Assembly (NCBI GenBank): GCA_013076295.1
Contig: RQOL01000855.1
Span: 3,348,001-3,412,000, forward strand
DNA from: Sanderia malayensis
Taxonomy: Eukaryota; Cnidaria; Scyphozoa; Semaeostomeae; Pelagiidae
Length of the DNA: 64,000 nt
Direction: 5' to 3'
Position numbers and translations under genes: made by a program. This document shows positions 23,090-32,121 of this stretch, one piece after another (within the stretch, counting starts at the first letter, position 1; every line of letters begins with the position of its first letter). Under the pieces are notes generated by a model, which saw only the letters and a list, made by a program, of their open reading frames with translations, was not told where the DNA came from and did not search any database.

Positions 23090-23455
23090 GACTACTATGG
23101 TGGCCCATAGCTGCCATAAGGAATTTTTGCTATAAATTAAAAAAAAAATAACTTAGGTAATAGTTTTTTTTTTTTATTACAATAAAAAATTTTAATTTCA
23201 TTTATATTAAATTTATTTTAAAAAATTTTTCATTTGGTTTATTTTTTTTAAATTTTGCTTTTATTTTCGGTTCAAAAAACTATTTACGAATCCCAAAAAT
23301 TTTAAAAAATAATCAAAAAAAATTTCACCACGAGCCCAGAACTGCCACAGTATACCATAATCCTTTGTGCTTTCAGCACAGAAAAGAGGTTGGTATTCAG
23401 CGGCAAAAACAAACAAAATGTCGGCCTATTTCCGAGCTGTCTGTCTGACGACAAG

Positions 23456-25058
23456 ATGAAACGAAATGTGGAATGGAAGAATGATACTGTTTTAAAAACG
23501 GCACTTGAAGGATACAGTAGAGAGAATTTTAAGCGGACAGAAATGCTCAGCTTTTTAGAAAAAGATTTTCCGCAATATGCATGGAGTCTTCGTTCTTTAG
23601 ACAGGAGATTAGGAGAGTTTAAGATAAATCGTGTCGACAAAGACGTTTCCGTAGAGCAACTGAGAAATGCAGTGCAAGAAGAACTTGATGGCCCGGGAAG
23701 GTTGCTTGGATATCGAGCAATGTGCAACAAAATCCGTCAAAAGCATCAATTAAAGGTACCTCGCCGCTACGTTCATGCATCTAACCAGGTAAAATTTGTG
23801 ATTTATTTGCCTGTATTTGCGCAAATATTTGTCATTATTTATTATTTATCGTTGTCTTGTCGTTATTCAGGAAAATGTTTAAAAAAAATTAATGTATTTA
23901 TATTTACAGATTGAAAGGTGGTGGAGAGAACTCCATGAAAGATTGGAGAAATATTACAAAGTTCATCTTGCTTTCTTGAAAGATCAGGGTCATTATGATC
24001 CAGATATGGATATAGACAGGTAATCAAAATTGAAGTTGACGTATAGACATCCACAATTTTTAGATTGTAACAACATTTTGACGGATAGGGTTAGGGTTGA
24101 ACCCCTGCTTAGTTATTAGAAGTTCAGCAAATAAGCTCACTGCTCAACGCCAATTTGTACTCTGAATACGAAATTGCTGGTCCCTCCTGCATCAGATTGT
24201 AATAATGATGTAACATGTTGTCAAGGTCAGTTTGCATACTTTCAAATTGCAGAAATGTTCTTTTAGATATTCAAATTGCTCTTGATGCATTCAGAGCTTT
24301 ATGCATTGAGGGTAAAATGAAAGTTTACCCTCAATGCATAAATAGTTACAATCAACTATCCAAATGTAAGCTATTTCCTAGCCTTTTGTTATTTCATACA
24401 AAACCATCTGCAATGTCTATATTTTGCTTGCTAGGTGGATGCTTGCCTATGTTTTCCATCCTTTATTACAAAATGAGCTTGACACATTTAAAGACACTAT
24501 ATGGAACACACACAGGATTAGACACCAGAGGAACACTTATCTGCCAGATGGAATTCCAAATCATATATATACCTTTCCTGGGGAATATGGTCTAGAGGAT
24601 TGTGGTAAGTGTTCCATTTTTGACAAGAAACCTTTTATAAGGAATGATACAGACAAATTCCCAAAAACTAAGTATTGTTATAGAAGGATTTTGAACTCCT
24701 TCTCTGGTGCTGTCTATTATGCACCAAAGTTTAGTTGTGCCAAAATTTGGTGATAGTAAAGAGATAATTAAGAATTAAGAGATTTTACAAAGTTTGTCTT
24801 ATTGCTATTTTAACCCTTTTCAGGGCTATTGGTTTTCATTGTTTTTTGTTACATGTCACAGGATGGCCAATCACAGATGACGAACTAAAGGAGGTTGCAG
24901 AGCTGTCTGGTGTATTAGAACACGAAGACCAGTACTTGCCTGTTGATATTGAAAATCAATTCAAGCAAATAATAGCAGACCCAAAAGGGATAAAACCCAA
25001 GGATTGTGTGGATGCTTATTTGTATCTGAAGCACGAGTATGAAAGAATTTCAGAATAA
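23456..25058 (+). CDS. Integrase-family protein lacking its catalytic core (269 aa)
   Basis: Four exons, 23456-23788, 23910-24019, 24435-24604 and 24862-25058, sum to 270 codons. The first part (LSFLEKDFPQYAWSLRSLDR, then EELDGPGRLLGYRAM and VPRRYV) matches the N-terminal helix-turn-helix-like region of the eukaryotic 'integrase core domain' proteins common in fish, cnidarians and basidiomycetes. The second part (IERWWRELHERLEKYY, NELDTFKDTIWNTHRIR, LPDGIPNHIYTFPGEYG) matches the region that follows their DDE core. In this family the two parts are separated by about 130-150 residues holding the catalytic acidic residues. Here they are joined across a 121-bp intron, so the core is absent. The first ATG in frame is at 23,456, just inside the left TIR. 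It is unlikely to act as a transposase. A DNA- or transposase-binding role is conceivable but unproven. Confidence 0.72.
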
Positions 25059-25232
25059 AATCAGATTTGTTTGCATTTTCACATATTGAGGTTTACGCTA
25101 ATGTTACCTTATATCTAATTGGAAAACCACTGCAATGTCAAATAGTACTTTATAAACCAAAACCAAACTTCTCTATAAACCAAACATAACATTTTAAAAA
25201 TTGCATAACAAATATTCCATAATGTTCTTCAG

Positions 25233-26543
25233 TTATGAGCTCAACTCTAGAAGGCCAGATAGACCCATCATCCTGAAGTATATGTTGCACACATGATTTT
25301 CTTTGAAATTCTCTATGGCAGAAAATGTCAGGTTCCCTGCTCCAAAGAGATATTCATTATCAAGGCATAAATCAACAGATGCAATTTCTGGGTCAAACAG
25401 AATATTGTCACTTCCTTGAATGTCTAATAACATCAATTTCTCATTGGAAATAAAATATGAAAAATGAACGAGGCACTCTGCCTTCTGGCACAACTCACTT
25501 TCCATATCACCGCAAACTAAACCATTGTTGTTTATGTGTTTCTGGAAATCGGCATTGAGAAACTTTTCCATTGTAAAAATTTCTCCACTCTCCAATTTTC
25601 CTAAATAGCTGCTTGTATACTCAAATGTGCTACCAAAGGCTTCAATATCAGAACCTTTCTTTTGGAACCTTTCAGCAATATTCTTTGCCAAAGCATGCAT
25701 TTGAACTGCTTTCTTTGTGTGTTGTTCTATTGTCTGTCCCAAATCTTCAATGCACTTCAATGTACCTGGGAGATATTTTTTGACAACCCATTCGTTGTCA
25801 CCAAAACCAGCAGTGGCAATCTTGGCCTTGAATACCTCTCGGAAGCCTCCCCTTGCAAATGAAGTGTCTTGTACTGATAACTCAATTGGCCTTGGTGCAG
25901 TCCATGCCATGCTGCTTACATTGAAAGACCATATGCTTGCTGTCTTGTTGCTATCATGGACAACTTTACCAAGCTTCATCATTGCTGTAACTGATAAACT
26001 CACAGGGCAAACCTTTTTTGAGGGTGGCATGCCTGAGGTGGTTACTGTTGAATTCATTTCCCAACTGGTTTCTGGAGTCTTTCGGGCTTGCTGCTCTGGT
26101 CTTTTCTTCAGAATATTTGCCGTAGGTAGCTTCTGTGGTAACGATGAAAGCGAGAAAGAACAATCAGCAATTGATTTGCTCTTGACGAATCTGACATGAA
26201 TCAATTTTAAGTTTGGTACTTGCGCTAAAGTTTTGCAAGAAGGCCCTTGCTCTCCAGCGAGAACATCGCATTCAACTTCCCGATTTAAAGTGGATGAAAA
26301 ATGTTCTTCGCAAGCTCTTTTGATGCCTTCTAACGTCAGATCACCATGAGGATAAGATACGAATTCCCGTGGCCCAATCCGTGAAAACTTTTGCGCTTTG
26401 CCAGAAACATCTGAGCTAAGACGTTGCACAGTTATAGAATCGACAAGCTCTCTTTTAGCGGACTTGACAGTACCTTTTCTTTTATTTACTTCTCTTTTAG
26501 CTTTCACTTTCTGCTCAAAATCTTTCCACCTCGCTTCGGCCAT
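25233..26543 (-). CDS. Alpha-kinase domain protein, intronless (436 aa)
   Basis: Alpha-kinases are atypical Ser/Thr kinases (eEF2 kinase, TRPM6/7, myosin heavy-chain kinase). Residues from about 205 show the domain: RGGFREVF (231-238), WVVKKYL (252-258, with the ATP-binding lysine), KAVQMHALAKN (278-288), TMEKF (324-328), AECLVHFSY (355-363), LDIQGSDN (373-380, carrying the catalytic Asp374 and Gln376) and GAGNL (401-405). The closing zinc motif is usually HxCxxxC. Here it reads HVCNIYF (417-423), so the last Cys is Phe. The N-terminal 200 residues are basic and Ser-rich, with no known domain. The start MAEARWKDF is at 26,543, just inside the right TIR. The single exon, in a region of multi-exon genes, is consistent with mobile cargo. 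Confidence 0.88.
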   Translation of the reverse strand: MAEARWKDFEQKVKAKREVNKRKGTVKSAKRELVDSITVQRLSSDVSGKAQKFSRIGPREFVSYPHGDLTLEGIKRACEEHFSSTLNREVECDVLAGEQGPSCKTLAQVPNLKLIHVRFVKSKSIADCSFSLSSLPQKLPTANILKKRPEQQARKTPETSWEMNSTVTTSGMPPSKKVCPVSLSVTAMMKLGKVVHDSNKTASIWSFNVSSMAWTAPRPIELSVQDTSFARGGFREVFKAKIATAGFGDNEWVVKKYLPGTLKCIEDLGQTIEQHTKKAVQMHALAKNIAERFQKKGSDIEAFGSTFEYTSSYLGKLESGEIFTMEKFLNADFQKHINNNGLVCGDMESELCQKAECLVHFSYFISNEKLMLLDIQGSDNILFDPEIASVDLCLDNEYLFGAGNLTFSAIENFKENHVCNIYFRMMGLSGLLELSS

Positions 26544-26872
26544 ATTTCCAAACAATTTCCCGCCAAATACCAACCTCTTTTTAATGACAAAAGCGCAAAG
26601 GATTATGGTATACTGTGGCAGTTCTGGGCTCGTGGTGAAATTTTTTTTGATTATTTTTTAAAATTTTTGGGATTCGTAAATAGTTTTTTGAACCGAAAAT
26701 AAAAGCAAAATTTAAAAAAAAAAACCAAATGAAAAATTTTTTAAAATAAATTTAATATAAATGAAGTTAAAATTTTTTATTGTAATAAAAAAAAAAAACT
26801 ATTACCTAAGTTATTTTTTTTTTAGTTTATAGCAAAAATTCCTTATGGCAGCTATGGGCCACCATAGACTAC

Positions 26873-27638
26873 ACCCTATGGCATATAGTTGTGCGGTAAG
26901 CAGCCTATCCAATCATTATTCGCTGGAGCTCATAGCAATAGCACAATTTCTCCCTCCCTCCCTGTTCCCCTCTTATTGTTTTTTGAGTTATTTCATCATT
27001 ATTTCGCAGTTTAACCGTCCGGTTAAAGTCTGCCTGGTGTACCGGCCGGAATGGTTTTCGGAATCGGAATCACCGACCGTAAATGCCTTTCTCTACTCAA
27101 GCAATCCGGGCCGGTAGGCTAACCGCCCAATTTCTTGAGATAACATTAATGCGAATAAATGATTGATGTAGTAGAATCAGGTGATTTTGATGACTTGTTT
27201 CGGAAAAGTTGACGGGTAGTTTAGAGTTTAGACCAACACGAATTCGCATTTGGCCAGCGGCAATATAATCACACATCAAAATACTGTGTATATAGTGAGT
27301 AGACATAACGTTTGCTATACATTTTATGTGTATTAGTCATCACTAAGTCTTAGCTTCTGAACCTTTTGGGTGGGACGAGTTGACTTGTGAGGTAGGGCGA
27401 GTTGCCCAGAAACCTCTTACAACCATGGACACTAGATTAGGACATATCAATGAATGAAGTATTTTTTTCCACTTGTAGTATCTTCTATGCTATCATATTT
27501 AATTACAAATGGAAGGTTTAAAACAGCAATTAAAAAATTGTTTATTAATGTTTTTCAATGGTGAAACTAAAATCATACAAATAAACAATGCAGCAATTAA
27601 ATTGAAAAATAATTTTAATATTCATCAATAACAACAAA
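26873..27638. other. Intergenic, 3' side of OGFOD3
   Basis: No gene is supported here. It contains a C-rich stretch (CTCCCTCCCTCCCTG, near 26,950) and A/T-rich DNA next to the OGFOD3 stop codon. Confidence 0.4.
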
Positions 27639-28622
27639 TTAGGCATCTTGCCCAGGATCTTTAATAGCAGCCGACTTGTCACAGGTGAAGGAAACAGTTA
27701 TTGCATATCTTGTCCCACTCACAACTTTTTCCACATAATGTGGGTTTTCTGAACCTGACGTGAAAAAGGACAATCGTCCCCTCTTTGGTTCCACTGTTTT
27801 GTTAGATCGTTTACCTACAAACACGAATCTACCACCCATAAAATCAGTACCATAGTCAGCCAAGTATAGCAGTGAAGTGTAATAAAATGTCTTGTAGGTT
27901 ATTTTATCAATGTGTGTATGCCAGTACTCATCATGTTTGGTCTTTGATGGCTTGGTGTCCATTCTTGAGAAGAATGTTGGAGATGTAAGATACAGTTCTG
28001 ATTCTGGGACTTCAAACTCTTGTGCTATTTTCTGTTTGATTGCATTCTTCATTTTCCTGTAAATGGCAAAATCCTCTCCTGTGAAAACTTTGTCTTTAAG
28101 TTTATAGATGTTGATGAACCTCTCTCCTTTGCTCAAAGCACCACTGTGCAAGTCAAGAATGCTCGCACCACCTGTTGAGCCACCATGGGCCAACCCTTTA
28201 ATTGCAATGTTTCTTAATGATTCCAACATGCCCTCATCGAAAATGTTATCCATCACACATCGTCCGCACTTCCTCGGCAAGCATCGCTTGAATTTGCTGC
28301 CATAGTCGTCAGAGCAGGGCACTTCTACGAAAAGTCTCGTCACTTCGACATCATGAGCAACCATTGATTCATCGTAAATGTCTCTAATATAATCAAATAG
28401 ATAACAGCTACCAGCAAGTACCAAGATAAAAGCCAGGATATTGAGCACCCAGGACCGTTTTGAAGCTCTCTGTCCAATTGTTGAAAAGGGAAATAGTGAA
28501 TGTGCTCCTCTTTGCAGCGATGGACGTGGTTCTCGGTCTGTGGCCCAATGTACCAGGCGGTGCATCAACGAATCATTCTTTGTCGTTTTTCCGACATTTC
28601 TTCTTCGTATAGACGCACTCAT
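27639..28622 (-). CDS. OGFOD3: 2-oxoglutarate/Fe(II) oxygenase OGFOD3-like (327 aa)
   Basis: This is a single-exon minus-strand gene coding for a type II membrane protein. A hydrophobic anchor (about residues 58-78, WVLNILAFILVLAGSCYLF) follows a basic N-terminus, and the catalytic domain would face the lumen. Strong family matches are RLFVEVPCSDDY (96-107), GGASILDLHSGALS (151-164), LTSPTFFSRMDT (212-223), DEYWHTHIDK (231-240), FFTSGSEN (286-293) and GTRYAITVSF (303-312). The iron triad would be His237, Asp239 and His295, with Arg305 binding 2-oxoglutarate. All are present, so activity is plausible, but the family's substrate is not established. The absence of introns is unusual beside its neighbours. 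It stands head to head with a duplicated copy of the NCKAP1 upstream region. Confidence 0.95.
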   Translation of the reverse strand: MSASIRRRNVGKTTKNDSLMHRLVHWATDREPRPSLQRGAHSLFPFSTIGQRASKRSWVLNILAFILVLAGSCYLFDYIRDIYDESMVAHDVEVTRLFVEVPCSDDYGSKFKRCLPRKCGRCVMDNIFDEGMLESLRNIAIKGLAHGGSTGGASILDLHSGALSKGERFINIYKLKDKVFTGEDFAIYRKMKNAIKQKIAQEFEVPESELYLTSPTFFSRMDTKPSKTKHDEYWHTHIDKITYKTFYYTSLLYLADYGTDFMGGRFVFVGKRSNKTVEPKRGRLSFFTSGSENPHYVEKVVSGTRYAITVSFTCDKSAAIKDPGQDA

Positions 28623-28751
28623 CCTTGGCTTATAATATGCCTTGCTCTATGTGTAACGAAATTATCAGGCAGTAAATAACATGTATTCTAAATTCTAAAT
28701 TTTAACACGAGTCTGTCTTTGTTGATGCATGCAGGTTATTGTGAAGGAGAA

Positions 28752-29082
28752 TCATCATCACGCGCAGGCGCGAGTATATATGTGTATCTCCCCCCTTGAG
28801 TTGCTCAAGAAGCTTTGCGAAGACTGGTGCCTAACTCTTCCTTCGGTGTCAAGATTTTCTCATCTCATTCGTTTCGTATTGGTTTCCGCCTTAAAAATAG
28901 CATGGAATGCAGCAACAAGAAGAGGTTTGCAGAAGATATACCCCTTAATACGTCATTACAGGCTGCATTACCAAGTCAAATAACCGTACCACAGTGTCAT
29001 GTATCAACCTGATTGTGATATGTTTTGGTAGGTCAGCGATAAACTTACTGAATAGTTGATTAATTGCTGCACCAAAGTCGTG
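28752..29082 (+). repeat. Direct repeat A: duplicated NCKAP1 upstream region
   Basis: About 330 bp is almost the same as 31,678-32,014, including CACGCGCAGGCGCGAGT, CTTGAGTTGCTC, TCTTCCTTCGGTGTCAAG and GCTGCACCAAAGTCG. Copy B lies just upstream of the NCKAP1 start codon, so both are likely promoter/5' UTR sequence. Copy A sits between OGFOD3 and the first GPCR copy and has no NCKAP1 coding exon after it. Confidence 0.8.
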
Positions 29083-29087
29083 TGAGA

Positions 29088-31465
29088 TGTGAACAAGAAC
29101 GTGCGGTTATTTTAAAGATTTATTGTGCCAAAAGTCTTGTGTTATCGAAAGCATCAGTCGGTTATTTTGATAGCATTAATTGCGCACACAATGGTGTTCT
29201 AGCTCTGAAAAAGATTTCTTTATTCCCGACGTCGTTAGTCTGCGATTTGTAATATTATTGTAAGTTGTTATACCGTCATTGTTATTTCTGAGTCAGCTTT
29301 TCTGTTTTCGCTTATGGAAAAGAACACAGATGAGAGATCATCTGAAGATCACCGCTTGTTATAATACCGAACATTAGTAATTATGAAGAGAACAGCATTT
29401 ATCGAAAACCTTGTTCATTTGATTTATTCAGACGTAGAAAAACATATACGGATGAAGATAAATATTCAATATTGACATACGACAAAAATAAAATATTGCT
29501 CTTCTGCAATCAAACTCTTAAATGTTGTAATGAATGTTTGTTAAAAATTAAAATATTCCATGTTTTGATACCATGAAATTAAAATGAAGCTCAAAATACC
29601 ATCAAAATGGGTCGATTCTTACCGCGTTTTAGCAAGAAGTCAACCGAAACAAATTTCTGATTACCCCACTTCTTCGCATTAAAATCAACAACTTTCATTT
29701 GCTGATGCTCTTCATTCATCGACGATTTGCCTATCAACAATAAACGTTCAAATAATGAGCATTTATTGTTGAACAGGGCGAGGACATTGACGTAGCTAAT
29801 TTGCATACTTCCTCCTTGAAGAAAAAATATATAATTCATTTGCTCATTTGATCGCCCTAAATTAATAAATACGTATCCCTGTTTCGATTCGATATAAAGT
29901 TAAGGCGAGTTGATCTTATGTGATAAGAGAAATTCGCACGAGACACGCTGTCGACTTCAAAATGTGGCTGAACATTACGAACAACACAGTAAACCTGACA
30001 GCAACATCTGCCGTACCGGTTTCATCCTTTTATGATAAACACATAGCTGTATGCTACACAACCATAGCTTGGAGAATCATGCTATCAGAAGGCCAAAGAG
30101 CAACCGTAGCAAGCTGTCTTGCTATTTTGATACCATCGACCATTCTTTTGAATATTGGACTGTGCATGGCACTTTACAAGACAGGACAGTTGAAATCTGC
30201 GCCAACGTTTCTTTTTTTTTGGCTTTGTATCTCGGATAGTTTTGTTGGACTTATGACATTACCCATGTCTGTTGTGATATTCACGACTTATGGCAACAGA
30301 CGTTGCTGTGGATTTGAATATACGTACATGTTCATCTGCCAATTGAATGGGCATTTTTCACTCTACCTTGTTCTCGCAGTGGCCTTGCAAAGGTACCTAC
30401 AAGTACGGCCTAAATTCCGGATCGCATGCAATTGGCACGAGAAAAGGTTCCAAAGTTCTCATCATGGTTTCCTTCATACTAGCTGTTTGTCATGGTTTCG
30501 TATCGTCGAACTTCTTCGGATGGACAAAGACAAGAATTCCAAATATATTATTGATGATCATACGTGCTTTGCTGACCATCTCAATCTATGTGTGCTATTT
30601 CCGACTATATTACTCTATCAAACGCTTTAAACGCGCAGTAAACAAAACTCTTGATCAAAACTCTACGCTAATGCAAAACAACCAAAACAATACAATGACT
30701 AAGGCCAAAGACTCTGCATCGAAGTTCTTTGTCACCGTGCTTCTTGTAATGATAAGTCTTGCTTTGTGTTACCTGCCGGTTGTAGCCGTTGATCTGTGGA
30801 CTGGCTATTACACGTTAATCAAGAAGACACCATCTGCGGCACCAGTGTGGTTGAGATTCACCTACTACCTGACGTTCTTTCCCGCTTTTCTCAACTCGTC
30901 GCTGAACGCGGGGATATTCTTATACAGAAATGAAGAATCCCGGGCCTACTTCAAACAAGTATATGCACATTTACAGTCAATGCCCAGGGAAGCCACTATT
31001 CCGCTGGCCACCCAAGCAAAAGTTCAACCGTGCGATTGATTACTGCAAGACAAATAAACGCTTCTTTCTATAAGACGCTTTAATCGCTTTTGCAACAAGC
31101 ACCTTAAAAGGTCAGAAAATTTACGACATGTCCAGGCGCTTATTCGAACACTATTGTATTTTATTAATTAAATGTAAAGACCGCAGTATTTATTAATGCA
31201 CCCATGTTTACGTTAATATATCATCATTCTGTACCTTAACTTAACTTTTTGGCACACGTCTGTTTAATGCAATGGGTCTTGACATAAAATTACTTATTCC
31301 AGTTACTGTATGGATTTATTTAGTTTCAAACCAACAATACGTGCATGGTAGTCCCTGCAAAACCAGTATTTTCATGATATTTTTCGTTTTTTTTAACTTC
31401 TTTTGTGAAAAAAAAATGAAAATAGTTGAAACCAAAGCCAATTTACTGTAGCCGCCAGTCTTCAT
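29088..31465 (+). repeat. Segmental duplication A carrying GPCR copy 1
   Basis: About 2.4 kb is duplicated at 38,335-40,670, inside NCKAP1. Matching starts near GAACAAGAACGTGCGG (29,093, against 38,340) and ends near CCAATTTACTG (31,465, against 40,665). It covers the whole GPCR gene with 0.9 kb of upstream and 0.4 kb of downstream DNA. Direct repeats A and B flank it on both sides. Confidence 0.75.
29962..31039 (+). pseudogene. Class A GPCR, copy 1, single-base frameshift
   Basis: This gene is almost the same as the intact copy at 39,167. The start [13 protein letters not shown] has N-glycosylation sites, then seven hydrophobic segments follow with [11 protein letters not shown] (TM2), [10 protein letters not shown] (QRY in place of DRY), LCYLPVV (TM6, in place of CWLP) and LNAGIFLYR (in place of NPxxY). 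After QVRPKF, at about 30,418-30,421, this copy has TTCCGGATCG where the intact copy has TTCAGATCG, one base more. The frame breaks after TM3 and resumes in another frame ([12 protein letters not shown] onward) to a stop at 31,039. It is either a recent pseudogene or an assembly error. An AATAAA lies near 31,052. Confidence 0.85.
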
Positions 31466-31677
31466 TTCTTTTCAAGAGTCTTCAGTTCTGTTGTGAATCT
31501 AATGTTATATATGATACTAGGAAGGCTGGCGCGCCTGGCGCACCACCTCCTTATAGTTGGCCTTCAATGAAGTGAAACAGCGGAGCTTCTTCAACAAAAG
31601 TGGAGTGGGATTTTCATTGATGATCTTTGATGGGGTGCCTCCGATCTGAGTAGAACAGCGATCACAAAAGTAGGGTT

Positions 31678-32014
31678 ATCATCACGCGCAGGCGCGAGTG
31701 TAGATGTGTATCTCCCCCCTTGAGTTGCTCCAGAAGCTCTTTGCGAAGACTGGTGCCTAACTCTTCCTTCGGTGTCAAGATTTTCTCCTTCGTTTCGTTT
31801 CGTTTCGTATTGGTTTCCGCCTTAAAAATTGCAAGGAATGCAGCAACAAGAAGAGGTTTGCAGATGATATACCCCTTAATACGTCATTACAGGCTGCATT
31901 ACCAAGTCAAATAACCGTACCACAGTGTCATGTATCAACCTGATTGTGATATGTTTTGGTAGGTCAGCGATAAACTTACTGAATAGTTGATCAATTGCTG
32001 CACCAAAGTCGCGT
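31678..32014 (+). promoter_or_regulatory. Direct repeat B: likely NCKAP1 promoter / 5' UTR
   Basis: This is the second copy of the 330-bp repeat. It ends about 110 bp before the NCKAP1 ATG (32,122), so it probably contains the transcription start. It has a CpG-bearing GC-rich block (CACGCGCAGGCGCGAGT) and a pyrimidine tract (CTCCCCCCTTGAG), and no TATA box. Promoter function is inferred from position. Confidence 0.5.
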
Positions 32015-32121
32015 GTTGATCTCTTGACTGGCCTAACAAGAGTGGCACACCTTTCCTTCTCTCTTGGCGCATGTATTGTAACATTACTACAAGCTCACTG
32101 GTTTAAGAGAAGTATCGAACC

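Larger units (their letters stand above)
23096..26866. mobile_element. TIR-bounded two-gene unit: integrase remnant plus alpha-kinase
   Basis: Inverted repeats of about 305 bp lie at 23,096-23,400 and about 26,563-26,866. They start TATGGTGGCCCATAGCTGCC, then share CCATAAGGAATTTTTGCTATA, a long A/T-rich tract and CGAGCCCAGAACTGCCACAG. GACTAC flanks both sides exactly (23090-23095 and 26867-26872). If the terminal C/G pair is counted as part of the TIR, the duplication is ACTA (4 bp). Between the repeats lie only two genes, reading inward from each TIR and ending 174 bp apart. This is the layout of a DNA transposon with a cargo gene. The element class is unknown to me. Confidence 0.8.

Noticed and set aside
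23390..23455. Both genes of the TIR unit seeming to start with a shared LVF(S/G)GK sequence
   Set aside because: The first codon is TTG in both cases; the similarity is only the inner TIR sequence. Real ATGs are at 23,456 and 26,543.
29920..29961. N-terminal extension of GPCR copy 1
   Set aside because: It begins with GTG. The ATG at 29,962 matches the start of copies 2 and 3.
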